Assembly (NCBI GenBank): GCA_022794035.1
Contig: JAAWDX010000006.1
Location: 62,001 to 126,000, forward strand
Origin: Lachnospiraceae bacterium
GTDB lineage: Bacteria; Bacillota; Clostridia; Lachnospirales; Bianqueaceae
Length of the DNA stretch: 64,000 bases
Direction of reading: 5' to 3'
Translations under genes and position numbers: made by a program
In this document: in pieces, positions 52,556 to 61,468 of the stretch
Layout: each line of letters opens with the position of its first letter
Position numbering within the stretch: the first letter of the stretch is position 1
The notes under the pieces: model-generated
Seen by the model: only the letters and a program-made list of their open reading frames with translations
Told to the model about the DNA's origin: nothing
Databases searched by the model: none

Positions 52556-53017
52556 TTATTCCTCACTCAGCCACCGATCAATCTTATCAATATACAGCAC
52601 ACCGCTTAAATGATCAATTTCATGACAGAACGCCTTTGCCAAAAGGCCCTTTCCCGTCTTCTCAAATATATTTCCTTCCCTGTCCATCGCCCTCACCGTA
52701 ACCGTCTCCGGCCGTTTGACAATGCCAGAACGCCCCGGAATGCTCAGGCATCCCTCCGGCGTCTGCTGCTCACCTTGCTCATCGATAATCTCCGGATTGA
52801 TCAGCACCAGCTTTTCCCCCGGCTCGTCCGTATCGATCACAATAATCTGCTTTAAAACACCCACCTGTACGGCCGCCAGACCCACGCCGCCCGCATCATA
52901 CATCGTTTCAAACATGTCGTCGATCAAGGTCTGCGTCCTTTGATCCAGCTCCTCCACCCTTCTTGAAGTTTTGCGGAGGATCGGATCCTCATTGATTCTA
53001 ATATTACGAAGTGCCAT
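52556..53017 (-). CDS. def: Peptide deformylase
   Basis: 153 residues (type 1 length). Removes the N-formyl group from nascent proteins. Metal motifs: GGVGLAAVQVGV (about 43-54; the usual P after A is V), EGCLSIPG (about 90-97, Cys ligand) and HEIDHLSGVLYID (about 132-144, HEXDH). Start ATG has GAGAGG about 9 nt upstream. Adjacent to priA and fmt. Confidence 0.97.
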   Translation of the reverse strand: MALRNIRINEDPILRKTSRRVEELDQRTQTLIDDMFETMYDAGGVGLAAVQVGVLKQIIVIDTDEPGEKLVLINPEIIDEQGEQQTPEGCLSIPGRSGIVKRPETVTVRAMDREGNIFEKTGKGLLAKAFCHEIDHLSGVLYIDKIDRWLSEE

Positions 53018-53035
53018 CTTCTTTTCCTCTCTTTA

Positions 53036-55255
53036 TTATAGTATTGTAACCGGATCAATATCCGTAAATACCGTTACTCTTTTTTCTTCCTGCATAAACC
53101 GATCGCAGCAGTATCGTATAAAAGCCCTGAGCCGCTGCTCTTCTCTGCATTTAACAAGCAGCTTCCAGCGAAAAACATTATTGATTCTTCCCAGCGAAGC
53201 TGGAGAAGGTCCCAGAATCTCAATCTCCCGACCCTTTGCATAATGCTCCATCCACATTCCCAGTCTTCTGGCTCCCTGGATGACGACCTCTTCCTTTGTG
53301 CCGGTCAGCAGCACTTCCGCCAAATGCGTAAAGGGCGGACATTCCATAATTTTCCGCGCTGCCAGTTCTTTTTGATAAAATCCCTCATAATCCTGTTCTT
53401 TCGCCTTCTGTATGCAGTAATGATCGGGCGAATAGGTCTGCACCAAAACCTGACCTCTCTTCTGGGCGCGGCCCGCACGGCCGGCCACCTGCGTAATCAG
53501 CTGAAAGGTGCGCTCTGTGCTATGATAATCTGTGCTATATAAAGTCATATCAGCGGCCAATACCCCTACTAGGGTAACATCCGGAAAATCAAAGCCCTTT
53601 GCAATCATCTGCGTACCAATCAAGATGTCCCCCTCATGATGCAAAAACTGTTCATAGACCCGAATATAATCTTCCCGGTTTCTCATGGTTCCCATATCCA
53701 TCCGCATAATGCGGGCCTGCGGAAAAAGCCGCTCGGCCTCCTCCTGAATCCGCTGCGTGCCTGCGCCAAACTGCCGTATATACGGCGATCCGCATTCCGG
53801 ACAAACCTCCGGAAGCGCTGCCTCTTTTCCGCAGTGATGACAGATCAGCTTATTTTGATCCTTATGATAGGTATATGGCAGATAGCAGCGTGGACAGTTC
53901 AGCACAAAGCCGCATTTTCGGCAGTTGACAAAAGTAGCATAACCCTTTCGGTTTAAAAATAATATGATCTGTTCTCTTTTTTGCAGCTTCTCTCGCATCG
54001 CTGCAATCAGCGCCCGGCAAAAAACACTCATATGCCCTGCTTCTAGCTCAGCGCGCATATCAACCAGCTCAATGCTTGGCAGCGCCGCGTCCCGCACAGC
54101 ACGCTGCGTCAGCGTAAGCAGCGTTAGTTTTCCCTGCTGCGCCTCAAAATAGCTCTCAATGGAAGGTGTTGCTGACCCCAGCAGAAACGGGCAGCTCTGC
54201 TGCTCGCAGAGCATCTGCGCTACCTCCCTGGCATGATAATGAGGCGCCTGCTGCTCAGATTTATAGCTGCTCTCATGCTCCTCATCAATAATAATGAGCC
54301 CCAATTGTGTAAACGGTGTAAACAAAGCTGAACGCGGACCGATCATAACTCGATAGGCTCCTTTTTTCGCCAGCCGCCACTGCAAAGAACGCTCGCGGTC
54401 TGTCATGCGGCTGTGCGTAATGCCTACGATATCGCCAAACCTCTCTGTAAAAACATGCACCAACTGCGGTGTGAGGCTGATTTCCGGCACGAGCAATATG
54501 GCCTGCTTTCCCAGCGACAGCGCTTTTTGGATACACTGCATATAAATTTCCGTTTTTCCGCTCCCGGTAATGCCATGCAGCAAAAAGCCCTGACTCCTCT
54601 CTTGCTCTATCGCTTGCTCCAGCTGCGTTCTGACAGCTAGCTGCTGCGCGTTCAGCGGCAAGGGCTTGCTCGTTTTTGGAGAAACAAAAGCAGCCGGCGG
54701 TTTTCCCTCCGACTCTTCATACAGATCTACATATCCTTTTTGCACCAAGGAAAGCAATGAGGCTTTGCTGATCGGCGCTGTCTGACGAAGCCTGCGAAGC
54801 TCCATCCTCTCTCCTTTGCTCTCGGCAAGGCAATTCAAAAAATGACGCTGACTTTTTCCTAAGTGTTCATTCTGCGGCATTTGCCTGAGCAACACCTTCT
54901 GCACAACCGGATCACCAAAACTAGGAATCTTTGGCACAAATAATGCCAGACAAGCAGACAGCGGTGCATCATACCGCTCCTTCATTCTTCTCGCCAGCTC
55001 CAGATTATCCTTAGAAAAAACCGGCTCCGGACTGACAATCCTGCTGATCTGCTTTAGCCTCTGCTCCGGAAATTCCGCCTCCTGTGTCAGTGCTATCACA
55101 TACCCCTGAGCGCTTCGGTTCCCCATTCCAAAGGGAACCTCCACCAGCATACCTTCTTTGATGTGCTGGGAAAGCGCTTCGCCGACCAAATACGTATAGA
55201 TCCGGTCTATTTTCTGGTGATGCAGATCGATAATAATCTTGGCATACCGCGCCAT
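53036..55255 (-). CDS. priA: Primosomal replication restart helicase PriA
   Basis: 739 residues. Loads the replication helicase at stalled forks. An N-terminal DNA-binding domain (about 1-105) precedes the SF2 helicase core: Walker A GITGSGKTEIYMQC (about 225-238), DEEH near 318, and a zinc-binding insert of eight cysteines (CRKCGFVLNCPRC...CHHCG...CPECGS, about 437-490). VAGRAGRAQKRGQVLVQTY (about 595-613) is motif VI. It starts 4 bp after rpoZ; in B. subtilis coaBC lies between these genes, and here it does not. Confidence 0.98.
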   Translation of the reverse strand: MARYAKIIIDLHHQKIDRIYTYLVGEALSQHIKEGMLVEVPFGMGNRSAQGYVIALTQEAEFPEQRLKQISRIVSPEPVFSKDNLELARRMKERYDAPLSACLALFVPKIPSFGDPVVQKVLLRQMPQNEHLGKSQRHFLNCLAESKGERMELRRLRQTAPISKASLLSLVQKGYVDLYEESEGKPPAAFVSPKTSKPLPLNAQQLAVRTQLEQAIEQERSQGFLLHGITGSGKTEIYMQCIQKALSLGKQAILLVPEISLTPQLVHVFTERFGDIVGITHSRMTDRERSLQWRLAKKGAYRVMIGPRSALFTPFTQLGLIIIDEEHESSYKSEQQAPHYHAREVAQMLCEQQSCPFLLGSATPSIESYFEAQQGKLTLLTLTQRAVRDAALPSIELVDMRAELEAGHMSVFCRALIAAMREKLQKREQIILFLNRKGYATFVNCRKCGFVLNCPRCYLPYTYHKDQNKLICHHCGKEAALPEVCPECGSPYIRQFGAGTQRIQEEAERLFPQARIMRMDMGTMRNREDYIRVYEQFLHHEGDILIGTQMIAKGFDFPDVTLVGVLAADMTLYSTDYHSTERTFQLITQVAGRAGRAQKRGQVLVQTYSPDHYCIQKAKEQDYEGFYQKELAARKIMECPPFTHLAEVLLTGTKEEVVIQGARRLGMWMEHYAKGREIEILGPSPASLGRINNVFRWKLLVKCREEQRLRAFIRYCCDRFMQEEKRVTVFTDIDPVTIL

Positions 55256-55259
55256 CGGA

Positions 55260-55574
55260 TTATTCTTCGTCTTCGTACTGATTGCTCAGATCCACAACGG
55301 CCATCTCATCAAACCCTTTACTCTCACTTTCCTCCTGAGAGGGCTCTCTGGTGATAATCCCTATTTTTTCCTGCTCCATTTCAGCAATGGCGAGGGATAG
55401 CATCCGGCCATTATATCGATCCGGAATCATTGGGCTCTCCTGATCAATCAGCGCTCTTGCACGCTTAGAAGCAGCCATAACCAGGCTGTAGCGGCTATTG
55501 ATTGGCGGCTTGCCCATTTCTGTATTCACATGATTGACATGATCAATCAATTCTTTATAAGATGGATGCAGCAT
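55260..55574 (-). CDS. rpoZ: DNA-directed RNA polymerase omega subunit
   Basis: 104 residues. Omega supports beta-prime folding. Match: NSRYSLVMAASKRARALID (about 26-44) with a following LSLAIAEMEQEKIGI helix. The tail is acidic (ESESKGFDEMAVVDLSNQYE). Start ATG has AAAGGAG at 9 nt. It lies between gmk and priA, the common Firmicutes position. Confidence 0.93.
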   Translation of the reverse strand: MLHPSYKELIDHVNHVNTEMGKPPINSRYSLVMAASKRARALIDQESPMIPDRYNGRMLSLAIAEMEQEKIGIITREPSQEESESKGFDEMAVVDLSNQYEDEE

Positions 55575-55646
55575 TTCTCTTCACTCCTTTATCATGTTTA
55601 GCACTGTTTATTGTAGCAGATTCCTTTCAAAATTACCAGAAAAATT

Positions 55647-56276
55647 TCAAAAGCCTAGTTCTTTTGCTTCCTGCTCCAGCTTGCTCAGCAAATCCCCGGA
55701 AGCCGGCGCGACCCCCGTTCGCGTTTGAATCACACGGTGCAGCTCCTGAATACAACTTTCCAGCTCATCATTAACCACCAGAAAATCATAATGCCTTGCT
55801 CTTTCCAGCTCTTCCTCTCTGGCTTTTTTAAGACGCTGCTCTACCTTTTCCTTTGTTTCGGTGCCGCGGCCAATGAGACGCCGCTTCAGCTCCTGCATGT
55901 TCGGCGGAACCATATAAATCAGGAGTGCTTCCGGATACTGCGCACGCACCTTGAAGGCGCCTTCTGCTTCAATTTCCAGAATCACATCCTTGCCCTGCTC
56001 CAGCTGCTGCATCACAAAGGATTTAGGCGTTCCATAATATTGCTCCACGTACTGAGCCCACTCTAAAAAATCTCCCGCCTCAATCCTCTCTTCAAATGCT
56101 TCCTTGGTTATATAATGATAGGAAACGCCTGCAACCTCTCCTTCCCGCGGCGCTCTTGTCGTCGCCGATACAGAAAGAGCATACGGATACCGCGTGAGAA
56201 GCTCCTTTACCACGGTTCCCTTGCCTACACCGGAAAAGCCGGATATCACAGCTAACACTCCTTTTCTGCTGTCCAT
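55647..56276 (-). CDS. gmk: Guanylate kinase
   Basis: 209 residues. Phosphorylates GMP to GDP with ATP. P-loop [15 protein letters not shown] (about 12-26) and the GMP-binding [18 protein letters not shown] (about 39-56). The first codons overlap the 3' end of remA by 25 bp. B. subtilis has the same remA-gmk-rpoZ order. Confidence 0.98.
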   Translation of the reverse strand: MDSRKGVLAVISGFSGVGKGTVVKELLTRYPYALSVSATTRAPREGEVAGVSYHYITKEAFEERIEAGDFLEWAQYVEQYYGTPKSFVMQQLEQGKDVILEIEAEGAFKVRAQYPEALLIYMVPPNMQELKRRLIGRGTETKEKVEQRLKKAREEELERARHYDFLVVNDELESCIQELHRVIQTRTGVAPASGDLLSKLEQEAKELGF

Positions 56277-56524
56277 TCTTCCTCTCCCCTCTCTGTGCTC
56301 AGTCTGGCAGCAATGGTCTCCGGTGCAATCGCCGACACCACCACATGGCCGCTGTCCATCATCAATACTGCCCGGATTTTCCGCCCATAGGTTGCATCAA
56401 TCAGCTGCCTTCCTTCTTTCGCCTCTTGAATGCGCCTCCGGATCGGCGCAGAATCCGGTTTTAAAATCACCACAATCCGGGCGGCATTTACCGTACTGCC
56501 AAACCCGATATTCACTAATCTCAT
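56252..56524 (-). CDS. remA: Extracellular matrix regulator RemA (DUF370)
   Basis: 90 residues. RemA is a DNA-binding activator of matrix and osmoprotection genes in B. subtilis. Match: [20 protein letters not shown] (about 4-23) and [22 protein letters not shown] (about 44-65, given here as separate halves of one domain). Start ATG has AGGAGG at 7 nt. Conserved between yloC and gmk. Confidence 0.95.
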   Translation of the reverse strand: MRLVNIGFGSTVNAARIVVILKPDSAPIRRRIQEAKEGRQLIDATYGRKIRAVLMMDSGHVVVSAIAPETIAARLSTERGEEEWTAEKEC

Positions 56525-56557
56525 ATGCCTGCCTCCTTCGCCGATACAGAGCCCGCT

Positions 56558-57442
56558 CTACTCAATATTCTGAACCTGCTCTCTGATTTTCTCAATCACA
56601 TTTTTCATAGCAAGGGCATGCTGTGTAATCTCTAGATCATTGGATTTAGAAGCAATGGTATTCGCCTCCCGGTTCAGCTCCTGCGTCAGAAAATCCAGCT
56701 GCCGGCCGATCGGCTCATCCTTTTCCATGGTCTGCTTATACTGCCGAATATGACTTGCCAGTCTGGTCAGCTCCTCATCGATACAGCAGCGGTCTGCAAA
56801 AAGCGTAACCTCCGCCTCCAGCCGCCCTTCCTCCAGATGGAGCAGCTTGTCCTGATCCAAATATTCCTGCATACGGCTATAGAGCTTTTCCTTATAGTCC
56901 TGCACAACAAAGGGCGCTCTTTCTGCGACCTCCTGCCGCAGCGCTTCCAGCATCTCCAGCTTGCTCTCAAAATCGCTTTTTAAATGAGCCCCTTCTTTTT
57001 CCCGCATCTGATTGAGCTGATCCAGCGCCTCTTCTAGTGCCTGTGTTAAAACTGGCTCCAGCTCCTCTAATTTTTCACTCTCTTCCTCCTGCTGTAAAAC
57101 ATCCGGAAGCTGTAAAATATGACTAAGCCTTAGATCATCCTCCAGCCCCTTTGCCCGGCCCTGCTCCCGCAGCGCCGTCAGATATGCCTCCAGCTTTCCC
57201 TCATTCAGCCAGATGCCGCCTTGCTCCTGACTATGGTTTGTATAGTTAATAAAAACATCAGCCTTGCCCCGCGCTACCTGGTCTTTCAGAATCTTTCGGA
57301 CATGATTTTCCAATGCGCCGAATTTCCGGCTAAGCCGAACCCCGCTTTCTAAATAACGATGATTGACTGTTTTGATCTCCACCGTAAATACATGACCGTC
57401 CATTTCCTTTTCACCGCGGCCAAATCCTGTCATACTTTTCAA
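56558..57442 (-). CDS. YicC/YloC-family endoribonuclease-like protein
   Basis: 294 residues. It starts MKSMTGFGRGEKEMDGHVFT, the family hallmark. The start codon is TTG, supported by AGGAGG at 7 nt and the conserved length of the N terminus. The C-terminal DUF1732 part has QLDFLTQELNREANTIASKS (about 250-269). YicC of E. coli affects degradation of small RNA RyhB and YloC is a reported RNase; here the role is inferred from family and synteny with remA-gmk. Confidence 0.92.
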   Translation of the reverse strand: MKSMTGFGRGEKEMDGHVFTVEIKTVNHRYLESGVRLSRKFGALENHVRKILKDQVARGKADVFINYTNHSQEQGGIWLNEGKLEAYLTALREQGRAKGLEDDLRLSHILQLPDVLQQEEESEKLEELEPVLTQALEEALDQLNQMREKEGAHLKSDFESKLEMLEALRQEVAERAPFVVQDYKEKLYSRMQEYLDQDKLLHLEEGRLEAEVTLFADRCCIDEELTRLASHIRQYKQTMEKDEPIGRQLDFLTQELNREANTIASKSNDLEITQHALAMKNVIEKIREQVQNIE

Positions 57443-57477
57443 TGCTACCCCTCCTGCGTCAATCGCCCGTCTCTTAA

Positions 57478-57879
57478 TCAGTCCTCTGCTCTTTGCTCCG
57501 CTTCCTGCAGGGCCCTTTCATTTTCTCTAACCGGCGTCAGCGTTGCCTTTGCCAGCGTCCGCCCCGTATTTTCATCTACAAACAGCTCTCCCAGGCAGTA
57601 TACCACCGTCTCCCGCCCGTCTCTGGTAATCAGCCGATGACTCAGATAGGCAATGCCTTTTGTCTCAAGCTGCATGGTAAACCGCTGAAAAAAATCCGCC
57701 AGATCGTCCTCATGCACTAGCTGGCTATATACAACGCGGTCCTTAATGACCTTTTCCTTCGTATAACCCGTCAGCTGTACAAATTCATCATCAACCTTAA
57801 TCAGTTTCCAGCCTTCCTCGACATCCATCCGGCAAGTACCGTAAACAACAGAAATGACCTGGGAATTTGTCAGTGCCAT
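57478..57879 (-). CDS. Stand-alone PAS domain protein
   Basis: 133 residues from the ATG at 57879 (GGAGG at 5 nt). It begins MALTNSQVISVVYGTCRMDV. A PAS fold is suggested by WKLIKVDDEFVQLTGYTKEK (about 24-43), then VHEDDLADFFQRF and a YLSHRLITRDGRETVVYCLG core. No output domain follows; only a short charged tail. Single PAS domains can act as sensory adaptors for kinases or cyclases; the partner is unknown. It lies 35 bp upstream of the YicC gene in the same orientation. Confidence 0.75.
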   Translation of the reverse strand: MALTNSQVISVVYGTCRMDVEEGWKLIKVDDEFVQLTGYTKEKVIKDRVVYSQLVHEDDLADFFQRFTMQLETKGIAYLSHRLITRDGRETVVYCLGELFVDENTGRTLAKATLTPVRENERALQEAEQRAED

Positions 57880-58050
57880 TTTTACCTCCAAGCTTTCACA
57901 CACATAGATTGTTTTGCTTATCATACCACAGGCTTTACACTTTGTAAACTATTTGCATTCTGAATAAACTTTCAGACAAGTTATTCTTTCCCTTTCGGCG
58001 CAAATATAGTACAATACCTTTAAAATCATTCATTTTGAGAGGAAGCCGCT

Positions 58051-59703
58051 ATGATCCGCATTACTCAGTTTAAATTACCCATTGAAACCACCGCCGACCA
58101 GCTTGAAGCTGCACTTCGAAAAGAGCTTGGCATTTCCCCTCTCCATCCCCTTCAGTTCGAAATCGTCCGCCGCTCCCTTGACGCGCGCCGCGGCCACAGT
58201 TTCCATTTTGTTTATATCATCGATGTCACATTGGCCAAAGAAGAGAAAATCTGGCAAAAAAATCACCGCGCCCATCCCCATTGGCAGCGGCTCTCGCAAA
58301 AGCCCTGCTATCAGCTCACTGCGCCGCTGCGCCTAATAGGCCGACGCCCGATCGTTGTCGGCCTCGGTCCGGCAGGTCTCTTCTGCGCTCTGCTCCTCGC
58401 ACGGCAAGGGCTGCGCCCCCTCATCATCGAACGCGGCAAGCCTGTAGAAAAACGCCGCCTCGATACGCAGCGCTTTTTCACTCAACGCGAACTTGATCCA
58501 AACTCCAACGTCCAATTTGGCGAAGGCGGCGCCGGCACCTTTTCCGACGGCAAGCTCAATACCCTTGTCAAAGACAAATCCCTGCGCGGCCGTTTCGTCC
58601 TTGAAGAGCTGGTCAAAGCAGGCGCGCCGGCAGAAATTTTATATGACGCCAAGCCCCACGTGGGCACCGACCGCCTCCAGCAGGTTGTGCGCACGCTGCG
58701 CGAAGAAATCCTATCGCTCGGCGGTGAGATCCGCTTCGAAACGCAGCTCGTAGATCTTCAGCTCTCGGAGACCGGCGCTGTATCCGGCGCTATTTTATCC
58801 TCCGCAGGCCAGCGTACGCTGGAAGAAGCTGATACGATCTTTCTGGGGATTGGCCACAGCGCGCGCGATACCTTCGCCATGCTGCAAGCCTCCGGAGCCG
58901 ATATGGCTGAAAAACCCTTTGCCATCGGTCTGCGCATCGAACATCCGCGTGCCATAATCGATCAGGCACAGTACCGCGAATATGCCGGCTCGCCTTATCT
59001 TGGCGCCGCAGACTATAAGCTAACGCATCAAACCGCTAATGGCCGCGGCGTATATACCTTCTGCATGTGTCCCGGCGGAACGGTTGTCGCCGCCGCTTCT
59101 GAACCCGGCACTGTTGTCACCAATGGTATGAGCAACTATGCCCGGAATGAAGAAAACAGCAATAGTGCTCTGCTGGTTACCATCACGCCCGAGGACTTTG
59201 CCTCTTATCGCCCCTCCATGGGCGTCCTCAGCGGTGCCGGCTTTCAGCGCGATTTAGAACGGCTCGCCTTTCGCCTTGGAGGCAGCGATTATAGTGCTCC
59301 CATCCAGTGCGCAGGCGATTTTATCAGCCGCCGTGACAGTCTTTCTCTTGGTAATATCCAGCCAAGCTTTACCGGCCGTACTCGCTTTGCTAACCTCTGG
59401 GATCTGCTGCCGCATGACCTGGCCGCCTCTCTTGCCGAGGGCATCCAGGCTTTTGGACATAAGCTTTCTGGTTTCGACCGCCCTGACGCTATCTTAACTG
59501 GCGTGGAATCGAGAAGCTCCTCTCCTGTCCGTATTCTGCGGGATGCTTCCATGCAAAGCAACCTGCGTGGTCTCTACCCCATGGGAGAGGGCGCAGGCTA
59601 TGCCGGTGGGATTATGTCAGCTGCCATGGATGGCATGAAGGCGGCCGAGGCGTATTTTACTTCTTTAACGCCTGACCCGCTTGCTCCATCCACTGCGCCT
59701 TAA
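58051..59703 (+). CDS. FAD-dependent NAD(P)/FAD oxidoreductase (COG2509-type)
   Basis: 550 residues. An N-terminal ferredoxin-like extension (about 1-95) precedes the FAD dinucleotide-binding GLGPAGLFCALLLARQGLRP (about 109-128), then FGEGGAGTFSDGKLNT (about 155-170), a GIGHSARDTFAML segment, and the C-terminal MGEGAGYAGGIMSAAMDGMK (about 511-530). The exact substrate of this family is not established. Start ATG has GAGAGG at 7 nt. The 3' end overlaps the convergent rqcH gene by 47 bp. Confidence 0.9.
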   Translation: MIRITQFKLPIETTADQLEAALRKELGISPLHPLQFEIVRRSLDARRGHSFHFVYIIDVTLAKEEKIWQKNHRAHPHWQRLSQKPCYQLTAPLRLIGRRPIVVGLGPAGLFCALLLARQGLRPLIIERGKPVEKRRLDTQRFFTQRELDPNSNVQFGEGGAGTFSDGKLNTLVKDKSLRGRFVLEELVKAGAPAEILYDAKPHVGTDRLQQVVRTLREEILSLGGEIRFETQLVDLQLSETGAVSGAILSSAGQRTLEEADTIFLGIGHSARDTFAMLQASGADMAEKPFAIGLRIEHPRAIIDQAQYREYAGSPYLGAADYKLTHQTANGRGVYTFCMCPGGTVVAAASEPGTVVTNGMSNYARNEENSNSALLVTITPEDFASYRPSMGVLSGAGFQRDLERLAFRLGGSDYSAPIQCAGDFISRRDSLSLGNIQPSFTGRTRFANLWDLLPHDLAASLAEGIQAFGHKLSGFDRPDAILTGVESRSSSPVRILRDASMQSNLRGLYPMGEGAGYAGGIMSAAMDGMKAAEAYFTSLTPDPLAPSTAP

Positions 59704-61432
59704 CATAAATCGTCTGCTGATGCGTATAGATGACAAAACCAGGCTTACTGCCGGCAGGCTTTTTCACATATCGTCTCTGGGTGTGATCAACCGGAACCTG
59801 ATTGCCGCCGGCTCCTTTAGAATGCAGCGCCGCCATAGCGGCCGCTTCTTTTAGGCTTTCCTCGGTATAATCGCGTCCTTCTTCCAGACCATTGATCAGC
59901 AGAATCACATGTGACCCCGGCATATCCTTAACATGAAACCATTCATCCTTGGCTGATGCTGTTTTAAAGGTCAGCTGGTCATTTTGCATATTGTTCTTTC
60001 CTATCAGCCCCTTAACCCCCTCTGTGGTTACAAAGGAGATAGGCTGGGAAACCGACAGATTTTTGCGCACCTTGTGCGCTTTTTTTATATATCCTGTTTG
60101 ATAAAGCTCTGCACGAATGTCCTCTATATCTTTTTCGCAGTCAGCTAATGTCAGAGCCGTTAAAATACTTTCCAGATACTGCACTTCTTCTCGCGTGAGC
60201 GCGAGCTGTGTATTTAACGCCTCTTCTGTGCGTTTTTGTTTATTGTAGCGTGCATAATACTTCTGCGCATTCTGCGCGGGCGTTAGGTTGACGTCCAGAT
60301 GAATGTCGACTGCGGGCGCTCCCTCTTCGTAATAATTGGCCAGCTGACAGCGTGTCATGCCTTTTTTTAGCTGATATAAATTGGCTGTGATCAGCTCTCC
60401 TTTGATCCTGTCAAGCTCCCTGCCCTTGGTATCGGCCATCTGCTTTTCCTGCAACCCCTGCTTTTTTACTGCACGTTCCAAATTCGTCGTGATCAGATGC
60501 CGCAGCTCCTGCGATTTTTGCTTCATTTTATCCTGCACATCGCTGCGCGCATAAAACACATCCATCAGGGCGCTGAGCGTATCAAATTCCTTTATGCGGC
60601 TTCCCTGCATGGTCTGGTAGGGCACCACCGAAAAATCCACCGCCCTGCCGTTTTCGTCCTGATACAGAAGATAAGGCCCCTGTGCCGCCTCCAGCTGCTC
60701 CAGCAGCTGCTCTAAAGAAGCGCGCAGCTGCCCCTGCTGCTCTGGTGAAAGCTCCTGATAGCGCGTTTTTTCTTCTATATGAGCTCTTGTCAGTACCTCT
60801 CTGGCCGCCAGAGGACTAAGCCCGTTAAATAGCTGGTACAGTCCTTTTTCCAGCGCCCCCTCATAGCTTTGCATCACAGCGCCGAATGAAACCTGGCCCT
60901 TTGGCATGAGCTCTAAGGGATTGGCCTTTTGATTGTGTGCCGGAAGCTGATATACAAGTCCCGGCTGTACGCTGCGCACGGAGCTCATGAGTGGATTTAC
61001 ATGCCGCACGGAATCAATAATCTGTCCCCGTTCATCCACTAATATTAAATTGCTGTGCTTGCCCATGATTTCCGCCACAATTGATTTGTGGCACAGGTCT
61101 CCCAGCTCATTTAACACTTCAACGCGGATTTCGATGATCCTGTCAAAATGATGCTGGGCGATGCTCAGGATCTTTCCGCCGGTAAAATGCTTGCGAAACA
61201 GCATGCAGAACATGGGCGGCTGCAGCGGCGTTTCGGGCTTTTGCTCTGTAAGATGGAGCCTGGCATGACTGGCGTTTGCCGTCAGCAGCAGCCGCTGCAT
61301 CTTGCCCTGGCTGCGGATGTTGAGGATCACCTCATCCGCTTCCGGCTGATAGATTTTATCAATACGCCCTCCCAGCAGCTGCTTTTCCAGCTCGCACTGC
61401 ACCGCAAAGGCCGTGATTCCGTCAAATGGCAT
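59657..61432 (-). CDS. rqcH: Ribosome-associated quality control factor RqcH (NFACT family, formerly FbpA/YloA)
   Basis: 591 residues. RqcH binds obstructed 50S subunits and recruits tRNA-Ala to add C-terminal alanine tails. The NFACT-N domain starts MPFDGITAFAVQCELEKQLL; the catalytic DR pair is in DSVRHVNP (about 120-127). A coiled-coil region lies in the middle (about 290-420), then the NFACT-R domain with EWFHVKDMPGSHVIL (about 500-514). Start ATG has AAAGGAG. In B. subtilis yloA stands just upstream of yloB-yloC, in line with this block. Confidence 0.95.
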   Translation of the reverse strand: MPFDGITAFAVQCELEKQLLGGRIDKIYQPEADEVILNIRSQGKMQRLLLTANASHARLHLTEQKPETPLQPPMFCMLFRKHFTGGKILSIAQHHFDRIIEIRVEVLNELGDLCHKSIVAEIMGKHSNLILVDERGQIIDSVRHVNPLMSSVRSVQPGLVYQLPAHNQKANPLELMPKGQVSFGAVMQSYEGALEKGLYQLFNGLSPLAAREVLTRAHIEEKTRYQELSPEQQGQLRASLEQLLEQLEAAQGPYLLYQDENGRAVDFSVVPYQTMQGSRIKEFDTLSALMDVFYARSDVQDKMKQKSQELRHLITTNLERAVKKQGLQEKQMADTKGRELDRIKGELITANLYQLKKGMTRCQLANYYEEGAPAVDIHLDVNLTPAQNAQKYYARYNKQKRTEEALNTQLALTREEVQYLESILTALTLADCEKDIEDIRAELYQTGYIKKAHKVRKNLSVSQPISFVTTEGVKGLIGKNNMQNDQLTFKTASAKDEWFHVKDMPGSHVILLINGLEEGRDYTEESLKEAAAMAALHSKGAGGNQVPVDHTQRRYVKKPAGSKPGFVIYTHQQTIYVKAQWMEQAGQALKK

Positions 61433-61468
61433 ATTTTTCTCCTTTCCAAGCTCCTTTAACGTATAAAA

